Below are positions 1-12,067 of a stretch of 64,000 bases of DNA, in pieces. The notes under the pieces are model-generated. The model did not search any database and had not been told where the DNA came from. It was given only the letters and a program-made list of their open reading frames with translations. This DNA is from Cynocephalus volans (Eukaryota > Chordata > Mammalia > Dermoptera > Cynocephalidae), in the NCBI RefSeq assembly GCF_027409185.1, contig NC_084463.1, positions 160,743,869 through 160,807,868 on the forward strand. The letters run 5' to 3'. How positions within the stretch are numbered: the stretch's first letter is position 1; every line of letters begins with the position of its first letter. The position numbers and the translations under genes are program-made.

Positions 1-118
1 TCAGTTTCTTCATCTGTAACATGGGAAGGGGCTATAATAATGATACTCATCTTCTAAGGTTGCTGTGAAGATTGAGCTAATGTGTGTACAGTGCCTGCCA
101 CATAGAAAGCGCTCAGAG
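1..118 (+). repeat. MIR SINE remnant
   Basis: The stretch reads like the core and 3' half of a mammalian-wide MIR: a 'cagtttcttcatctgtaa' block, then a 'gtgcctgccacatag' block and 'agcgctca'. It is an old, diverged fossil cut by the window edge and followed directly by an LTR-like fragment. Confidence 0.7.
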
Positions 119-228
119 TGTTACCGTCAGGCCAGGCTCGGCTTGCCCTCTCGCATTAAACAAATGACCTGAAAGTCCAAAAGTTGGTGCAAGGATTGAA
201 AGGTTCATTCAGATTACCAGTACTCCAC
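119..228 (-). mobile_element. LTR fragment, same family as the LTR at 8486
   Basis: Starting with TGTTACC, about 105 bases align at roughly 90% identity (by eye) with the first bases of the 8486-9202 LTR. The similarity stops around 228, so this copy is truncated or has a different U3. The orientation is minus, because the shared 'TTTATT' block reads as AATAAA on the minus strand. Confidence 0.55.
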
Positions 229-3200
229 TAAATGTCTAACCAAGCAAACAAACAAAGAGAAAAGAGGAGCAGTGGGGTCCAGTTTATCCTAGTCCCAATC
301 GGCAGGGCCAACATATTCCATAACACAGTAATTGATAAAAGCAGTTCTCCCCACTGTTGTTGGCACAAAGAAGAAAAGTACCGACTAGATTTAAATCAGA
401 GAAACAAAGCATAGCCAGGAGCCCTCCAGGGTGCGCCTACATAGTAGCAGATACAATCCAACTAAGCAGCAGAAGAGGGCTCAGGAAATCAGAGAAACGT
501 AAAGAGAATTTTAGTGGCTTCCAGACTTCAGTCACTGTGCGACATGGGAATGAACCCCCACCACTCTCATGCATCCCCTGTCAGGGGAAACCTGCTCGAG
601 CATGATCTCCATGGTGTAGGAGTGGCCTTCCCACCTCTGCTAGTTACCCATCAGGGCAAGCTGCTGCTGGCCAGAGGAAGCAGCTTCTCACAGGTTGAGA
701 GGAGGTTAAGCTGTAGTTGTCCAGCAGTCACTTTAAAGAGGAAGAAAAGGGGAAGAAAGGAGAGTAAAAGAGAATAAAGCTTTGCCTTGTCAGAATTTAC
801 GCCAGGGACTCCAGGAGAGATCTACCAGCAGCAGAGACATGGGAGCAAAATAGTCCCAGTGGCCACTTGCCTCTTGCAGCTAGTCTTCTCTGGTGCCCAA
901 AGCTTTCCAATTTTTGCCAGTGATTAAATTAAGCTCTTGGATTCTAAAGTCATAGAAATGAATGATGTACCCAGCTGTAAAACAAACAACGCTTTATTTA
1001 AAAAGGAGATAGACTTATGCGTAAGGGGGGGTAGCGCCAGTAAAGCTAGCCCCGAGGGGAGCTGTTCAGGGCCTTTTACAGGGAGAAGAGTTAAGGGGTA
1101 CAGGCCAGTGTCACTGGAGGTGGTCCATTCTGTTCTTCCTGGATGTGTCGTGGGTGCATGCTCAGGAGGTTCAAGATGGCAGTGATGTTCATCATTGTCA
1201 CCCCAGGAGGGTCATTGTAGCAGTCACTTTGATGCTTTGTGCGCAGGTGGGAATTCCTAAAGGGGTCTTAAGGTTAATCTGTAACTTTTACAATTATGGT
1301 AAACAAGCCTTGGGGAGGGGTTTTGCAAGTCAGTAAATATCTGTTTCCTTTCTTATTTTAGTCTAATTGGTCAGGATAGCCCATGGGGTAATCATTTGTC
1401 TTGGGGGTCTCATGACTGAGAAGTGGAAAAGTAACAAAGTGTCCTCTGCAGGGAAAATGGAGTCAGTTTGGTTCACAAGCCTGGCCTTACTCTGTTTCAA
1501 GTGTAGGGCAGTTGCCTGTATTTTTACCTTCTATAGGGATAATGAGTTTCACAGATTAATTATGGAAAGCAGGCAGGCCTTTAACTTAGGATCATGAAAT
1601 GCCAGAGCTGGAACAGGCCTCTTGAAGTATCTAGAGAGGAATCCTTTTACAGAAAGAGAAAAAGAGTCCTTGGGGGTTTACATGAACTGCTGATGTCCCA
1701 GAGACAGTTGGTGCCAGAACAAAAGTCAGACTCCAAAGGACCTTGTGTCAGGACTCTGGGCTTTGTTGAACAAGTCAGCTGCCCCCACACCCACCTCATA
1801 GGGCCATTCTGCCTCAGGCTAATGTCAGTGTTGGTCAAATAAAGACACATGGCAAGTACACAGAGCTTTACAGTTTACTGAGCATTTGCAAACTCGGTCC
1901 AGTCAGAGCTTCACTCCAGCCTAGAAGGTGGTGAGTCCTGGAATGAATTTTACAAGAGAAACCAAGGTCCCCAGGGGTGGGTTGGTAATCGGAGCCACGG
2001 GTAGAGGCTCAGAAATTCCTTGACTACTCTGGAAAATGAGAGAGTTCACCTTCAAAAGAAGAAGGTTACGTCAGTATAAAACGGTAACGCTCTCTACTGC
2101 CTTTGAAAAAGTACTTCAACTGCAAAGACGTCAACTACTAACTTCTAAGGAGTTCAGAAAGGAAAGCAGTTGCTATGGCTCCATTTTTGGCAGCCTATTT
2201 TCATCTTCCTCAGGTTCAAAACAACAGCTTCCAGCAGGTTCCTGTTGGGTGGGGAAGAGGAGAGTCTAACTCCAGCCCAGCAACTGCACTCAGCCAACCT
2301 CCTGCCAGATTTCAGTGGCAAGAGGAAGGTGGTGACCAATGAAGGGGCCTGCAGCTTGCATCACTGTTCCTGAGCCAGCCTGGGATAACCATAAGGCAGG
2401 CGCACGTGACCGTTTCCATGGTGACCTTCCTTAGCAACCCCAAATGGTCCCGTTTATGAGCTTTGGAAAATTCCATCCAGCCTCTGGCCTGATTATTTTT
2501 CTCCTCTGCCTCTGCCTGCTCCAATGCAGGGATGAAGTCACCACCAATGTTTAACCCCTTCTGGAAATGTGCCTGGCTCCAGTCAGATCGGGGGTCTTGG
2601 GGGGGCACAGGTTGCAGACAATTCAATAACCCCTTGCTGTTACCTGCTGTGTGTTGTGCTTAGTACTGGAATGGGGGGGGGAGAAAGTAGCCAGAGACAT
2701 GGTAGTGACAGCCACCACTTTCTGGGCACATTACTTGAGCCAGCACTGTACTAAGCTCTTGACAACCTACAGCCCTGAGAAGGGGGTACTGCAAACATCG
2801 TTCCCATTTCACTGAGGAATAGGCTGATTCAGAGAGGTTAAGTAATTCACCAGGCTTCCAGAGTACAGCCAGGCTCAACCAGGTTGTGAGGCTCTCGGGG
2901 TCACTCTCTGCACTGAGCTCTCACTAACGCTCCCAGTGTTGTAGGACATGATGGGGCAGGATGGGGTGCAAAGGAGGGAGACACCATGGTTTTCAGGGAG
3001 CTGAAGGTAGCTTCGCCAAGGAGGAGGGGGACATTTAGGCTGAGTGGAAGGAGGGGAATGCCTGCTGGCTCCAGGACACCCACATTGCTAGGCCTGAGCA
3101 GGTGTTGGGCGCGGCCAAAGCCGAGTCCTCCCCATTGAATCTTTAGAACTGGCCACGTTGGAATTCTGGCTGGGGGCAAGAGGGAGGGCAAACCTGCAAA

Positions 3201-3778
3201 CATTCTTTCCTGACTCCTGCTGGGGAAAGATCTGGCCCTGGCTGGTGGGGATCCAGGGGATCCCCCCAGCTGGAACCTAGGGTGAGCTTCTTAGAGTCGC
3301 CAGCACCAGCCCAAGGCCACTCAGGACTGACTGCGTGGACATCACATAAGCCTCCTGAAGAGCTGTACCAAGCTGAGGCAGGACTATAAGATGACACTGA
3401 CTCTGTTTCCAAGCATGTTAAATGACAATAAAAAACAGCAATAAATACCATAGACCACAGATGAGTCACTGAGTAAAGGGCATGATCACAGGAGTACTGG
3501 TGAAGTCACTAGGCAGTGACAGCCGCAGAAGTCTGCAGGAGGGACTGATCATTCATGCGAGGCTTCCTGGAGAAGGAAAGGAGTCTTGACCTGGCTCCTA
3601 AAGTTGTGGGGAGGGGACTCCCACTGTCAGGGAGAACCAGCCATGTCCCTGGGCAGAGGTTGAGGGATGTGCAGTGTAACTAGGGATCTGGCAGCAAAGG
3701 GGGTTGGAAGAGAGGAAACAAAGGTGGCAGGACTGGCTGAGGTTTATGGTCCTGGTTCAGGGTGGGGTGGTAGGTGAT
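229..3778. other. Intergenic, no gene recognised
   Basis: No conserved coding exon or RNA gene was recognised. The short open frames here have no recognisable domain. Roughly 960-1590 has the feel of another retroviral LTR in minus orientation (a 'ctttattt' signal and CA-rich start), but I could not define its ends. A MIR-like block lies at about 2692-2880, and an L2-like line at about 3545-3600. Confidence 0.5.
2692..2880 (-). repeat. MIR SINE remnant
   Basis: It contains, in order, diverged forms of the MIR reverse-complement landmarks: 'gagccagcactgtactaag', 'cccatttcactgaggaa', 'agagaggttaagtaattc' and a final 'gcttccagagtacagcc'. It is an old, inactive element. Confidence 0.6.
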
Positions 3779-3790
3779 AAAGATCTGAGG

Positions 3791-3878
3791 GGGCTGGCCT
3801 GTGGCTCACTTGGGAGAGTGCGGTGCTGATAACACCAAGTCAAGGGTTAAGATCCCCTTACCAGTCATCTTTAAAAAA
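3791..3878 (+). mobile_element. CYN-type tRNA-Ile SINE, monomer
   Basis: A single tRNA-like unit starts with a GGGCTGGCC head, carries 'gtgctgataacaccaag' and ends in 'ggtcatcttt'-type sequence plus an A tail. It is flanked by perfect repeats of AAAAGATCTGAG at 3779-3790 and about 3880-3891, which mark an L1-mediated insertion. Confidence 0.85.
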
Positions 3879-3891
3879 AAAAAGATCTGAG

Positions 3892-6667
3892 ACTGAGGAA
3901 GGGTGACCCTTTGTGACCTAGGCTGTCTCTTGCCCTGGGTTTCTATTGACACCTTGGGCCTCAGCTGAAGTCTTTACCGAAGCAGAATAGTCATGGAAAT
4001 TTCCACCCAGGTTCTGTTACTGGCACTAAGCTCCACCTCCTTCCCAGGCCCTGCTGAGTCTAGAGTTCTTTTGCTGGTGCAGGCTGCAGGCTGAAGAGGC
4101 CTAGGGCAGAATTGGAGCCACCATGACAGCCACTGAAGGCTGGTCTGGAGGGGACATGTCAGAATTTCAGGCCTATTAGGCATTATGCTGCCAGGGAATA
4201 CAGGAGCTGTCCCCCAGCTGACAGGTCCCAGAGGCCTCAGGGCTCCTGCTCCTGGGGAAAGCAAAAGGGGAGAAGTGAGGGCTCCCTCCATCATTGCAGT
4301 ATTCTTGAGTCAGATCAGCTCCTCCAGGGTGTGCCTCCCCAAAGCACAGGGCCGTAGGGCTGGAACAAGCCCAGGGGCACCTAAATACTGGGGGTACAGC
4401 ACTTCTGCTCCCCAGAAATTACACGGTGCTCTGTTTTCTTGGGAAGAGTATTTTGTATATCTATCTCTAGAAGCTTCCTGACTTCTGTGGGGAGAGAGGA
4501 GATGGGAGGACCCCAGCAGCTCTCTCTTGCCCTCCCCATCTCCTCCTTCCCCTATTCTGGGCTCCAAGCTCCACCCCAGCCATCTCCTGGTACTGCTCCC
4601 TGAACAGCAGCAGCAGCTGGGAATGCGGGGCTGACCGGGCTCCAGCCCAAGGGCAATAAAGCCTGGTAAACAAACAGAGCAAAATGAAGTCCGTATGGTG
4701 TCCCCACCCTTGGTCCAGAGGTGAGAGGGGAACTCTCCTTCAGTGAAGTTGGCACACACCTGCCTCTCTCCCATGTCTGTGCTTGGAGTGAACCTGAGGC
4801 TTCCCCGTCTCCTTTTTCAGTCTCTGGCAGCGGCAGCCCCTTCCTTGCAGCCCAACCAAGCAGGCTGCAAACCCTGGAGTCCCTTTGACCTTCAGAAGAG
4901 AGAGGAGGCCATGTTAACAAATATGTAATCATCTAGGAAAATATAGGCTGCGTGGACAGAGAGTAACCATGGGTGGTGGTAAGAGGACTGTGGAGGTGCT
5001 GGTCAGAGAGGTCCTTTCCAAGGAGTGTCGCCCGGGCTTGGTGATGAGACTAAGTCTGTCATCTGAAGAGTTGGGGCGGAACATTCCAAACAGATGAGTC
5101 ACGGGGAGTAAAGATCATGAGGCTGGAAAGGGCCAGGGGTGCTGAAGAGACAGAAAAGAGGCCAGTGTGGGGAGTGCAGACAGCCCCAGGCAGGTCTTGT
5201 AGCCTCTCCTTGCTCTTGTCCCATGGCCGCCGCCCTCCCCAATCCAGGCCTCTGCCAGAGGATTCTTCCCCAAGCCAGGGCCTCTCCCAGCTCAGAAGCA
5301 TCCTTCTGCCCAAACAGCAGTGTCTGTCTTCCCTCTCCAGGTGATTCAAGCCCTCCCAGACCTCGCTTTAGTCTTCCCTTCCTGTTTCCCCTACACCTGC
5401 ACCCAACACTGAGCCAAATCGGTCTATTCCCTCCTCTGCAAACAAGCCTTGCAGATTTTGGGGGGTGCAGGTTTCACTTGTTCTGTCTGGGATACTCCCC
5501 ACCTCCTGCCCCCGCTAAAGCCTGTTAAATTCTACTCATCTCTAAGGTGATTGCCTCCATGAACACTTCTGGAATCATCCAGCCAGAATACAGTCTCTCC
5601 TTCTGCACTATTGTTCCTATTATAGCACTTTCCATATTCATTTCTGTTTCCCTCATGGCTAGACTGAGTTCAGCCCGAGCCTTTGAAAGCCCACAGCGTG
5701 TGGTCATCAGGCTTGGGTTGTTCCTGCTGCTAACTCGGGGAAGTGTTGAGGGAGAGTCCCAGAGGCTAGCTTGTCCCAGTCTGTAAAAAGCAATGTGGGA
5801 ATGTGGCTTTTTTGAGTCCTGGATTCTTCAACTGCAAAATGAGGGGGGCTAATTAAAATGACAGAATTTCAGAACTAGAAGAAAAATTACAAGTTTTTTT
5901 CTTTTGTGGGGGGACTACAAAAAAGGATGGGGAGTAGAAAAGAAAGCAGCCCCTACACTGGGCCCTATTCAGCGGCAGCTTCTTGTTCACAGGGTTAAGG
6001 AAGACTTTGAGGAGGTAAAAGTTGTTTGGGAAAGTTCGGGTGTGGTTGTGATGGGCAGAGGGATGAAGTGAACTGTGAAGGCCCCTCACAGCCTCCATCT
6101 TGCCTCAGACTATGTCTTGTAACCCTGGGCTGAGAAAGAGCCACTTTCTTTGCAGTTTTTGAGCTGGGGAGTGTTGAGGCCAAAGCAGCTCTTCTGGACA
6201 ATTTTACTCCTTGCTGTCAGTCTATCCCCCACAGCCCACAGCGCTACAGCTGGGCTGCCAGAGCCAGGCCTTCTGGAAAAATCCACAAACAGGCTTCAGG
6301 GCCCGGTGCCAAGGACATGATGCAACAAATAAACTAAAGAAGGGAAGGAACTAGGAGCTGGAGTTCTCAGGCTGGGGGAGGGAATCGTTCTTTTAGGACA
6401 AATTCTCCTTCATTCTGCTCCCCAAAAGAAGACTCTAACGTGGAATCTTTCTATAATTTTAGAGCAAGATACATTTGGAAGACAGTTACTTCTCTCAGGA
6501 AGACGAGAGAATCTGTTTTCCCTACTCTTCTGCCCCGGTAATTTCTGTGCCTGTGATGAGAGGCCTGGCTGCCTGTTCTGACATTTGGGGGGAGGGCGAT
6601 GACACAGCCACTTCTAGTTTCCGCTTTTGCTCAAATTGACCTCAGCTCTCTGCATGGGAGTAAGCAC
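3892..6667. other. Intergenic, old LINE2 trace only
   Basis: No gene was recognised. Positions 5500-5690 resemble the 3' end of an L2 LINE on the + strand ('ctactcatctctaagg', 'tatagcactttccatattc'). Several open frames of 100-150 codons at 4310-4932 and 5139-5528 are GC-rich, lie on both strands and match no domain I know. Confidence 0.5.
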
Positions 6668-6681
6668 GTCTGGTGGGTTTC

Positions 6682-6859
6682 TTTTCTTTTTTTTTTTTTT
6701 TTTTATACAAGATGACCGGTAAGGGGATCTTAACCCTTGACTTGGTGTTGTCGCACCACACTCTCCCAGGTGAGCTAACCGGCCATCCCTATATGGAATC
6801 CGAACCGTGGCCTTGGTGTTATCAGCACCACACTCTCCTGAGTGAGCCACGGGCTGGCC
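6682..6859 (-). mobile_element. CYN-type SINE, dimer
   Basis: Two tRNA-Ile-like units lie in tandem on the minus strand, so the T-rich tail comes first. The junction carries the 'ccctatat' linker seen in other dimers here. Direct repeats of CGTCTGGTGGGTTTC at 6667-6681 and 6860-6874 bound it exactly. Confidence 0.88.
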
Positions 6860-6874
6860 CGTCTGGTGGGTTTC

Positions 6875-8169
6875 AATAGTAGATTTTCCTCTTTCTGCAG
6901 GGTGAATTTTTAGCTGTCCAAAATCCCCTGGAAAACAATGCCTCCGTGTAACAGAGCTCTGAGCTGCATCACCTCTGTGGGTTTTTCCCGGCTGCAGGAG
7001 CAGCTGCGGTAGATGAGGGAGCCTAAGTTTGTGCCGCAGCTCACATTATATAATATTATAAGAGAGCTCACATTGTTCCAGGCTCTGGGAAGGTGGGCGG
7101 CTGGGGAAGGGGGCTGGCAACCACAAATTCCTGGAGTCCTTAGAAAACAAGAACTTTGTTTTCTTGGAACTATTGCTTTTTATTTCTGAACTGCCATTTC
7201 CAGAGCAGCAACCTTTGGAAATGCAGGATAAAATATAATCAAAGGAGGCCTGGGGGGAATCCAGGTGTAGGTGAAGACTCATTCAGACTGGCCCTGGACC
7301 CCAGGCCATAAATGAAGGGTCTCAGAAGTTTCTCTCTTGACTAAACCTGTCTGGCCTTGCTAAACAGGGAAGGGGTGGAGTGGACTGTGGCATTCTCTGG
7401 AGGTTTCTGTTCTGTGTGAGTCAGGAGGATTAGGTTAGGGCCTTGCTGACAGCGTGCCTGGAGGCCTCATCCTAAATTTTTGCTGCTTTAGACTGTTCCA
7501 GTGCCCCGCCTCCTCGAAGCAACAGCCAGGAAGCCTAAAATCTTCCATCCCCATTGTTTATTGTATTTTATAGAATTACCATCATAATTTCTTTCATCTA
7601 ATCCTCTCATTTTTCAAATTAGGAAACTGCCAGTGAGAAGTTATTTGGGCTTATGTCCAGTGTCACAGGCCTGTTTGTCACCGGAGTGATTGCCATAATC
7701 CAGAACCAAGGGCTTCCTATTTTTAGCCTGGGCCTTTCTGAGGAGAGCATGAGATGACTGGCTGAAATTCTCCTCAGGGACAAATGAAGACTAGGTTTGA
7801 GAACAGGATATTAAAGTACCAGTAGAGAGAGTAGCTGTGATCTGACCTGATAAGGTTAAAAGGAACATGGACACAGCCCAGAGAAAAGGTGACTTGAAAA
7901 AATATAGTGTTACGTTAAAGGGATCTTTAGTTCCAAAACTTGGGAGGGCACATAATCAGATGTATTATTAATCCCCTCACCAAAGCACATGGCTATTTTA
8001 GGCTGTCATGTTTAAAAATATCTTCCAGAAAAGAACAGACTAGACAAAAGCGGAGGAAGGAATTAGAATATCTTGGAGACAGCTAGAGAGCTGAAGGCAG
8101 TAAATGTTTGGGCCTAAACAGTAAAAGCAGGGGTTAGGACCCATAGTGTTCTCAAAAAAAATATTTTTC
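6875..8169. other. Intergenic, nothing recognised
   Basis: Single-copy-looking sequence with moderate A+T. Positions 7550-7670 have weak MIR character. No exon or RNA gene was recognised. Confidence 0.4.
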
Positions 8170-8411
8170 GGGCTGGCCCGTGGCTCACTTAGGAGAATGT
8201 GGTGCTGATAACACCAAGGACACGGGTTCGGATCCCATATAGGGATGACCAGTTGCTCACTGGGTGAGTGTGGTGCTGGCAACACCAAGTCAAGGGTTAA
8301 GATCCCCTTACTGGTCATCTTTGAAAAACAAAAACAAAAAAACCAAAGTCAGAGTTTCGATCTCTGTACTGGCCAGCTGCTCCCCACCCCCCCAAAAAAT
8401 AATAAATAAAA
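8170..8411 (+). mobile_element. CYN-type SINE, dimer followed by a third partial unit
   Basis: Two full tRNA-like units (8170-8320) end in an A-rich stretch. The 3' half of another unit follows, with 'gagtttcgatctctgtact' and a 'ggccagctgct' end, then a second A-rich tail. It is either a trimeric element or a younger dimer inserted beside or into an older monomer. Confidence 0.75.
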
Positions 8412-8485
8412 GAAAGCACGTTAGGGCTCTTAAGGTTCACTTCATGGGTTCCAGAATGAAAAAGCTGCAGTTGGGAGGCTGACAG

Positions 8486-9202
8486 TGTTACCACCAGACC
8501 AGGCTCGGCTTGCCCTCTCACATTAAACAAATGACTTGAAAGTCCAGAAGTTGGTGCAAGGATCTGAAGGTTTATTCAGATAACCAGCATCTGGGGAATG
8601 ACCAGGCTAAAATCATCCCAACTTCTGATGCTTGTTCCGGCGTTTATAAAGGGGAAGAGGCAGGAAGATGAAGTAAGGGTCTTAGTTCCAAAGAAAAAAA
8701 CACGGGGGGCGGGGGAGAGTCTGGGAGCAGCAGATGGTGAGTCAAATGTCAGGGTCCCACGATGGATTGGAAACTTCAGCCTTAGAGTCTGTGATCAGCT
8801 GCAAGTCCTTGATGTTACCTCGAGGTTGTAGTCCTTATCTCCTAGGGAGAGCTCAAAGATAATAAACTTAGTCAAACATAAAAATACCTGATTTGGATTT
8901 CTAATTAACGTGGATGCAGTTTTCCTTTAAGAGAGGGAATTTACAACCTGCTAGGTTGTCTTGTGGTCTCTTATTTCTCCTCTTGTTTGCAGCCAATTAG
9001 AGAGGTAAGAAAAACAAGAAACTTAGTTTCAGTCCTTAATTGTAGGTGCACCCCCCTGAACTAAATCAGCATAAGAGGTGATTTCATCTCGGGGGCAGTC
9101 TCTCAATTCTTCTGCCAACCTCAAAGAATTGATAATTATCAGTTTCCAAGTTAACGGCTGACTGAAACAAGATGGTTGTTTCTCTGGCTAAGGTCCTTTT
9201 CA
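8486..9202 (-). mobile_element. Solo LTR, probably ERV1-like
   Basis: The 717-base block begins TGTTACC and ends TTTTCA on the + strand, so it has TG...CA termini. Flanking it is a 4-base duplication, ACAG at 8482-8485 and 9203-9206; that length is typical of gammaretrovirus-like (ERV1) insertions. A minus-strand AATAAA lies near 8570. No internal gag/pol sequence adjoins it, so it is a solo LTR. The family name is not established. A homologous piece lies at 119-228. Confidence 0.6.
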
Positions 9203-9535
9203 ACAGAAGTACTGGGGGAGGAAAGGAGGCAGAAAATCTGGGATTCAAGAACAGCTTCTGCTTCTACTAATTAGCTGTGTCCAATTTTAGGCCAGTCACA
9301 AATTCTCCAGGTTCCCAAATCCCCATTTGTAAGATGCAGTGACCCCACTCAGTTTTCCTCCTTCCAGAGCTAAATTCTAAAAAATTTCCAACCCCAGAGC
9401 AAGCATTGAGACTGCATCTGAAAGGAATCTTCTGCATCTCAGTAATATTCCACTCTAAAGGGCTTTAAAAAGACGAAGAGAAAATAACTTTCCCAGGGTC
9501 AATTGAGAACAGCTGCTTAAACTGGTCCTGCTTAG

Positions 9536-9627
9536 GGCCGGCCCATGGCTCACTTGGGAGAGCGCGGTGCTGACAACATCAAGTCCAGGGGTTCAGATCC
9601 CCTTACCGGTCATCTTTAAAAAAAACC
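9536..9627 (+). mobile_element. CYN-type SINE, monomer
   Basis: A GGGCCGGCCC head, 'gtgctgacaacatcaagtcc', then 'gatccccttaccggtcatc' and a short A tail. Single tRNA-like unit. Confidence 0.85.
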
Positions 9628-10249
9628 CAAAGAACTGGTATTGAGGGGGAGGTGGGGGATGGGAAGATGGGTGGGGGTCATTAGCATAGGAGACAGTACC
9701 CTCACTTGCTAGGGCCCCCAGGCCAGCTCCTCCACCCCCTCCGCAACCACTGTCATTTACAGGAGCCAAAAGGGTTTTAAAAATAAGAGTATCGACTTCA
9801 TGCAGTTATTATTTAGTTGCTGTTCCAACCTGTGTGGTGTCACTAAACTCTATCTTCTGCTCTTGTAATTACCTGCCTAAAAACACGCCATTTTGCAGGT
9901 CCTAGAATAAAGACCCTGGGGGTCAGGGAGGAGGGGACACGGGTGTCACCACCCAGTTCTTGGCTCCAAGTTCTAGACCACTGTGTTCTCACAGTCTCTT
10001 TTGTTGTTGCTCAGCTTTTCTAAAACACGAGGCAGCTGCCGCGCCAGCCTGAGAGCCCTTCTGCCTGGAGAATTCTAGATCATGAGACCCGGTGAACTAC
10101 GAACACCCAAGGCTTGTTACAATAAAGCAGCAGCATTTGATAATTACAAAGGGAGCGTGAGCTAATTTTAAATTAGTAAATAACTCTGAGACAAGGAGGA
10201 AATGACCAAGGACAGGAGAGAGTAAAAGGAAAACCTAGGCTGAGAAGCG

Positions 10250-10860
10250 ATGGAGGGCAGCTGCCCCACGAAACGAAGACCAGCCCCCAGGTCTGGTGAC
10301 AAGGCGCAAGGGCGACCGGGAAGCCCCCGGCCTGGGCCCAGCTGCTACCCTCCCCCACGCCCTTCCATCGGTCGGGGACAGGGGCTGGGGGTGGGGAGCG
10401 CATGCGCAGTGATGCGCTGCGTCAACCACCACCGCACCCGGAAGGCGGCCGGGACCGGTTGGAACCGGTTAGAACCGGCGGCGCCCGCCCGCGAGCCAGC
10501 GCCTCACAAAGGGCGGCGGCGGCTCACAGCCCTCGGATCCCTGCGCGGCGCCGGTGCTAGTGGCGCGCCCCTCCCCCCCTTCGTTCCCCTCCCGCCCCTC
10601 CCCCCTCCCCCGCGCTCCTCTGTCCGCTCCCGGAAAGGGCCACGGGCCGCGCCGGACCCCTGGACGCTCCCATCCCTCGTCCCCTGCTCCGCGGTCCCAG
10701 CGGCCGAGGGTTCTGGAAACGGACGGAAGCTCGGGAGACCGCCGGCCTCGCTCAAGCCTCTCGCCCGCTTCTCTCCGCCGCCTCCGCCTTTTTAGCCTCG
10801 TGGAAATCCGGGTCCGAGAAGCCTGAGGCTCGTCCCGAGGCGGATCCCCTCCGGAATCGA
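10250..10860. promoter_or_regulatory. CpG island upstream of MALAT1
   Basis: G+C and CpG content rise sharply here relative to both flanks, with GC-box-like runs such as 'cccctcccgcccctccccc'. The island precedes sequence resembling the 5' extension of the long human MALAT1 transcript (about 10900-12050, for example the 'aggtggtggtt' block near 10918). It may act as a distal or alternative MALAT1 promoter. Long open frames through it (10250-10795 and others, both strands) are a by-product of the base composition. Confidence 0.6.
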
Positions 10861-12059
10861 GGTTTCCCCTGAGACCTTGTGCCCTTAACGTAGCCGTCCC
10901 TTTAGGTCGGCAATTCTAGGTGGTGGTTAAAATAAAACGACCGAGACTGTGCGGAAGGAAAAGGCCTTTAGGTTTGGAGAAAAGCTTTTCCTTCCAGCTC
11001 TAAAGTCTTTAAACCCTGTGCCCCACAGATGTGTACAAGCGATTATATTTCAATTAAAAATAAGTAAAATAAAGCCTTCTGATCGGAGCCAAGCTGAGAT
11101 AAAGAGTCTGTAAAGCAATCAGAAAGCCCTGGGAAAGCAAACGCATAAGCAGTGGTTTGTACACATCTGAGGCCCGAGTGGCTGCCGGAGGTCGCTGTTT
11201 TTGGAGGCCATTCGCTGTCAGGGCATTTTAAAAAGGGCACTTTAGCCTGGTTCCGCCATTGGCAACTGGTGAGAGCCCGGGAGCTTAGAGAAGGTTGGCA
11301 CCGGCAAAGCTCAGAGGGTTGTGGACCCAGCTCGATGTGAAACCCGCAGGCGGGCACCCCCGATGCGGACACAGGGGACGCGGGGCAGGCGGGCCACCCC
11401 TCAGGTCGCGCGAAGCCCAGCCCCACGCTAGCTTTGGTGACTTGGTGGCCGGCCCCTGCCCCAGACAACTCAGGGTTTTCACATTTAAGATTTCCCAAGC
11501 AGGGAAGCCACGCTACTGGGATTTGCCGGAAAAAACGGCCATCAAAACGTGGGTGGTGTAATGTCAGCACCAACTCCCAGGATTTCAGGCAGCCCGGGGA
11601 GAAACTCCGACATTTTGTCCCTTCTCAAATGGCTGCAGAATGTCCTTGTGAGACTGACGCTCGTTAGTGCAATGGAAATTAAAGCCGTCAGGAAACCCAT
11701 TTTAACTTTCCTTCGAAGAACAATAAATAGTACCCACTGAACTCCAAGGAAGCAGGGAAGATATCTGAAGTTACTTTAAAGATTACCAAGTAACCGGACC
11801 CCAGTTTCTGTGAGCTGTTTAATAACCTGTTCAAATGATTTTTTTTGCTTTCCTAAATTTTCAGCTCAAATCTACTTGCTAGTAAGTCTAAAATATTTAT
11901 GGGTCTGCAGTTCGCCATCAGGTTCCATAAACTAAGAAAAATCTAGAAAGTTCTATAAACAAGAATCTGTTTCTATACTCTTCTGAGGGACTATTTTTGC
12001 TTCCCTCACAAAGGCGGCGGAGGGTTATCGGATTCCGGCGGCGCGAGCCGTCCTTCGTC

Positions 12060-12067
12060 TATAAATA
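12060..12067 (+). promoter_or_regulatory. TATA box of the main MALAT1 promoter
   Basis: TATAAATA is followed by 'cgcctc', as in the human MALAT1 core promoter. It places the main start site near 12091, in the 'ggcattcgggagg' block. Confidence 0.8.

Noticed and set aside
10250-10795. A 181-codon + frame and overlapping minus frames
   Set aside because: It is a Pro/Arg-rich composition artefact of the CpG island upstream of MALAT1.
1-12000. NEAT1 upstream of MALAT1
   Set aside because: In human NEAT1 lies tens of kilobases upstream, and nothing here resembles its conserved 5' region or its 3' triple helix.
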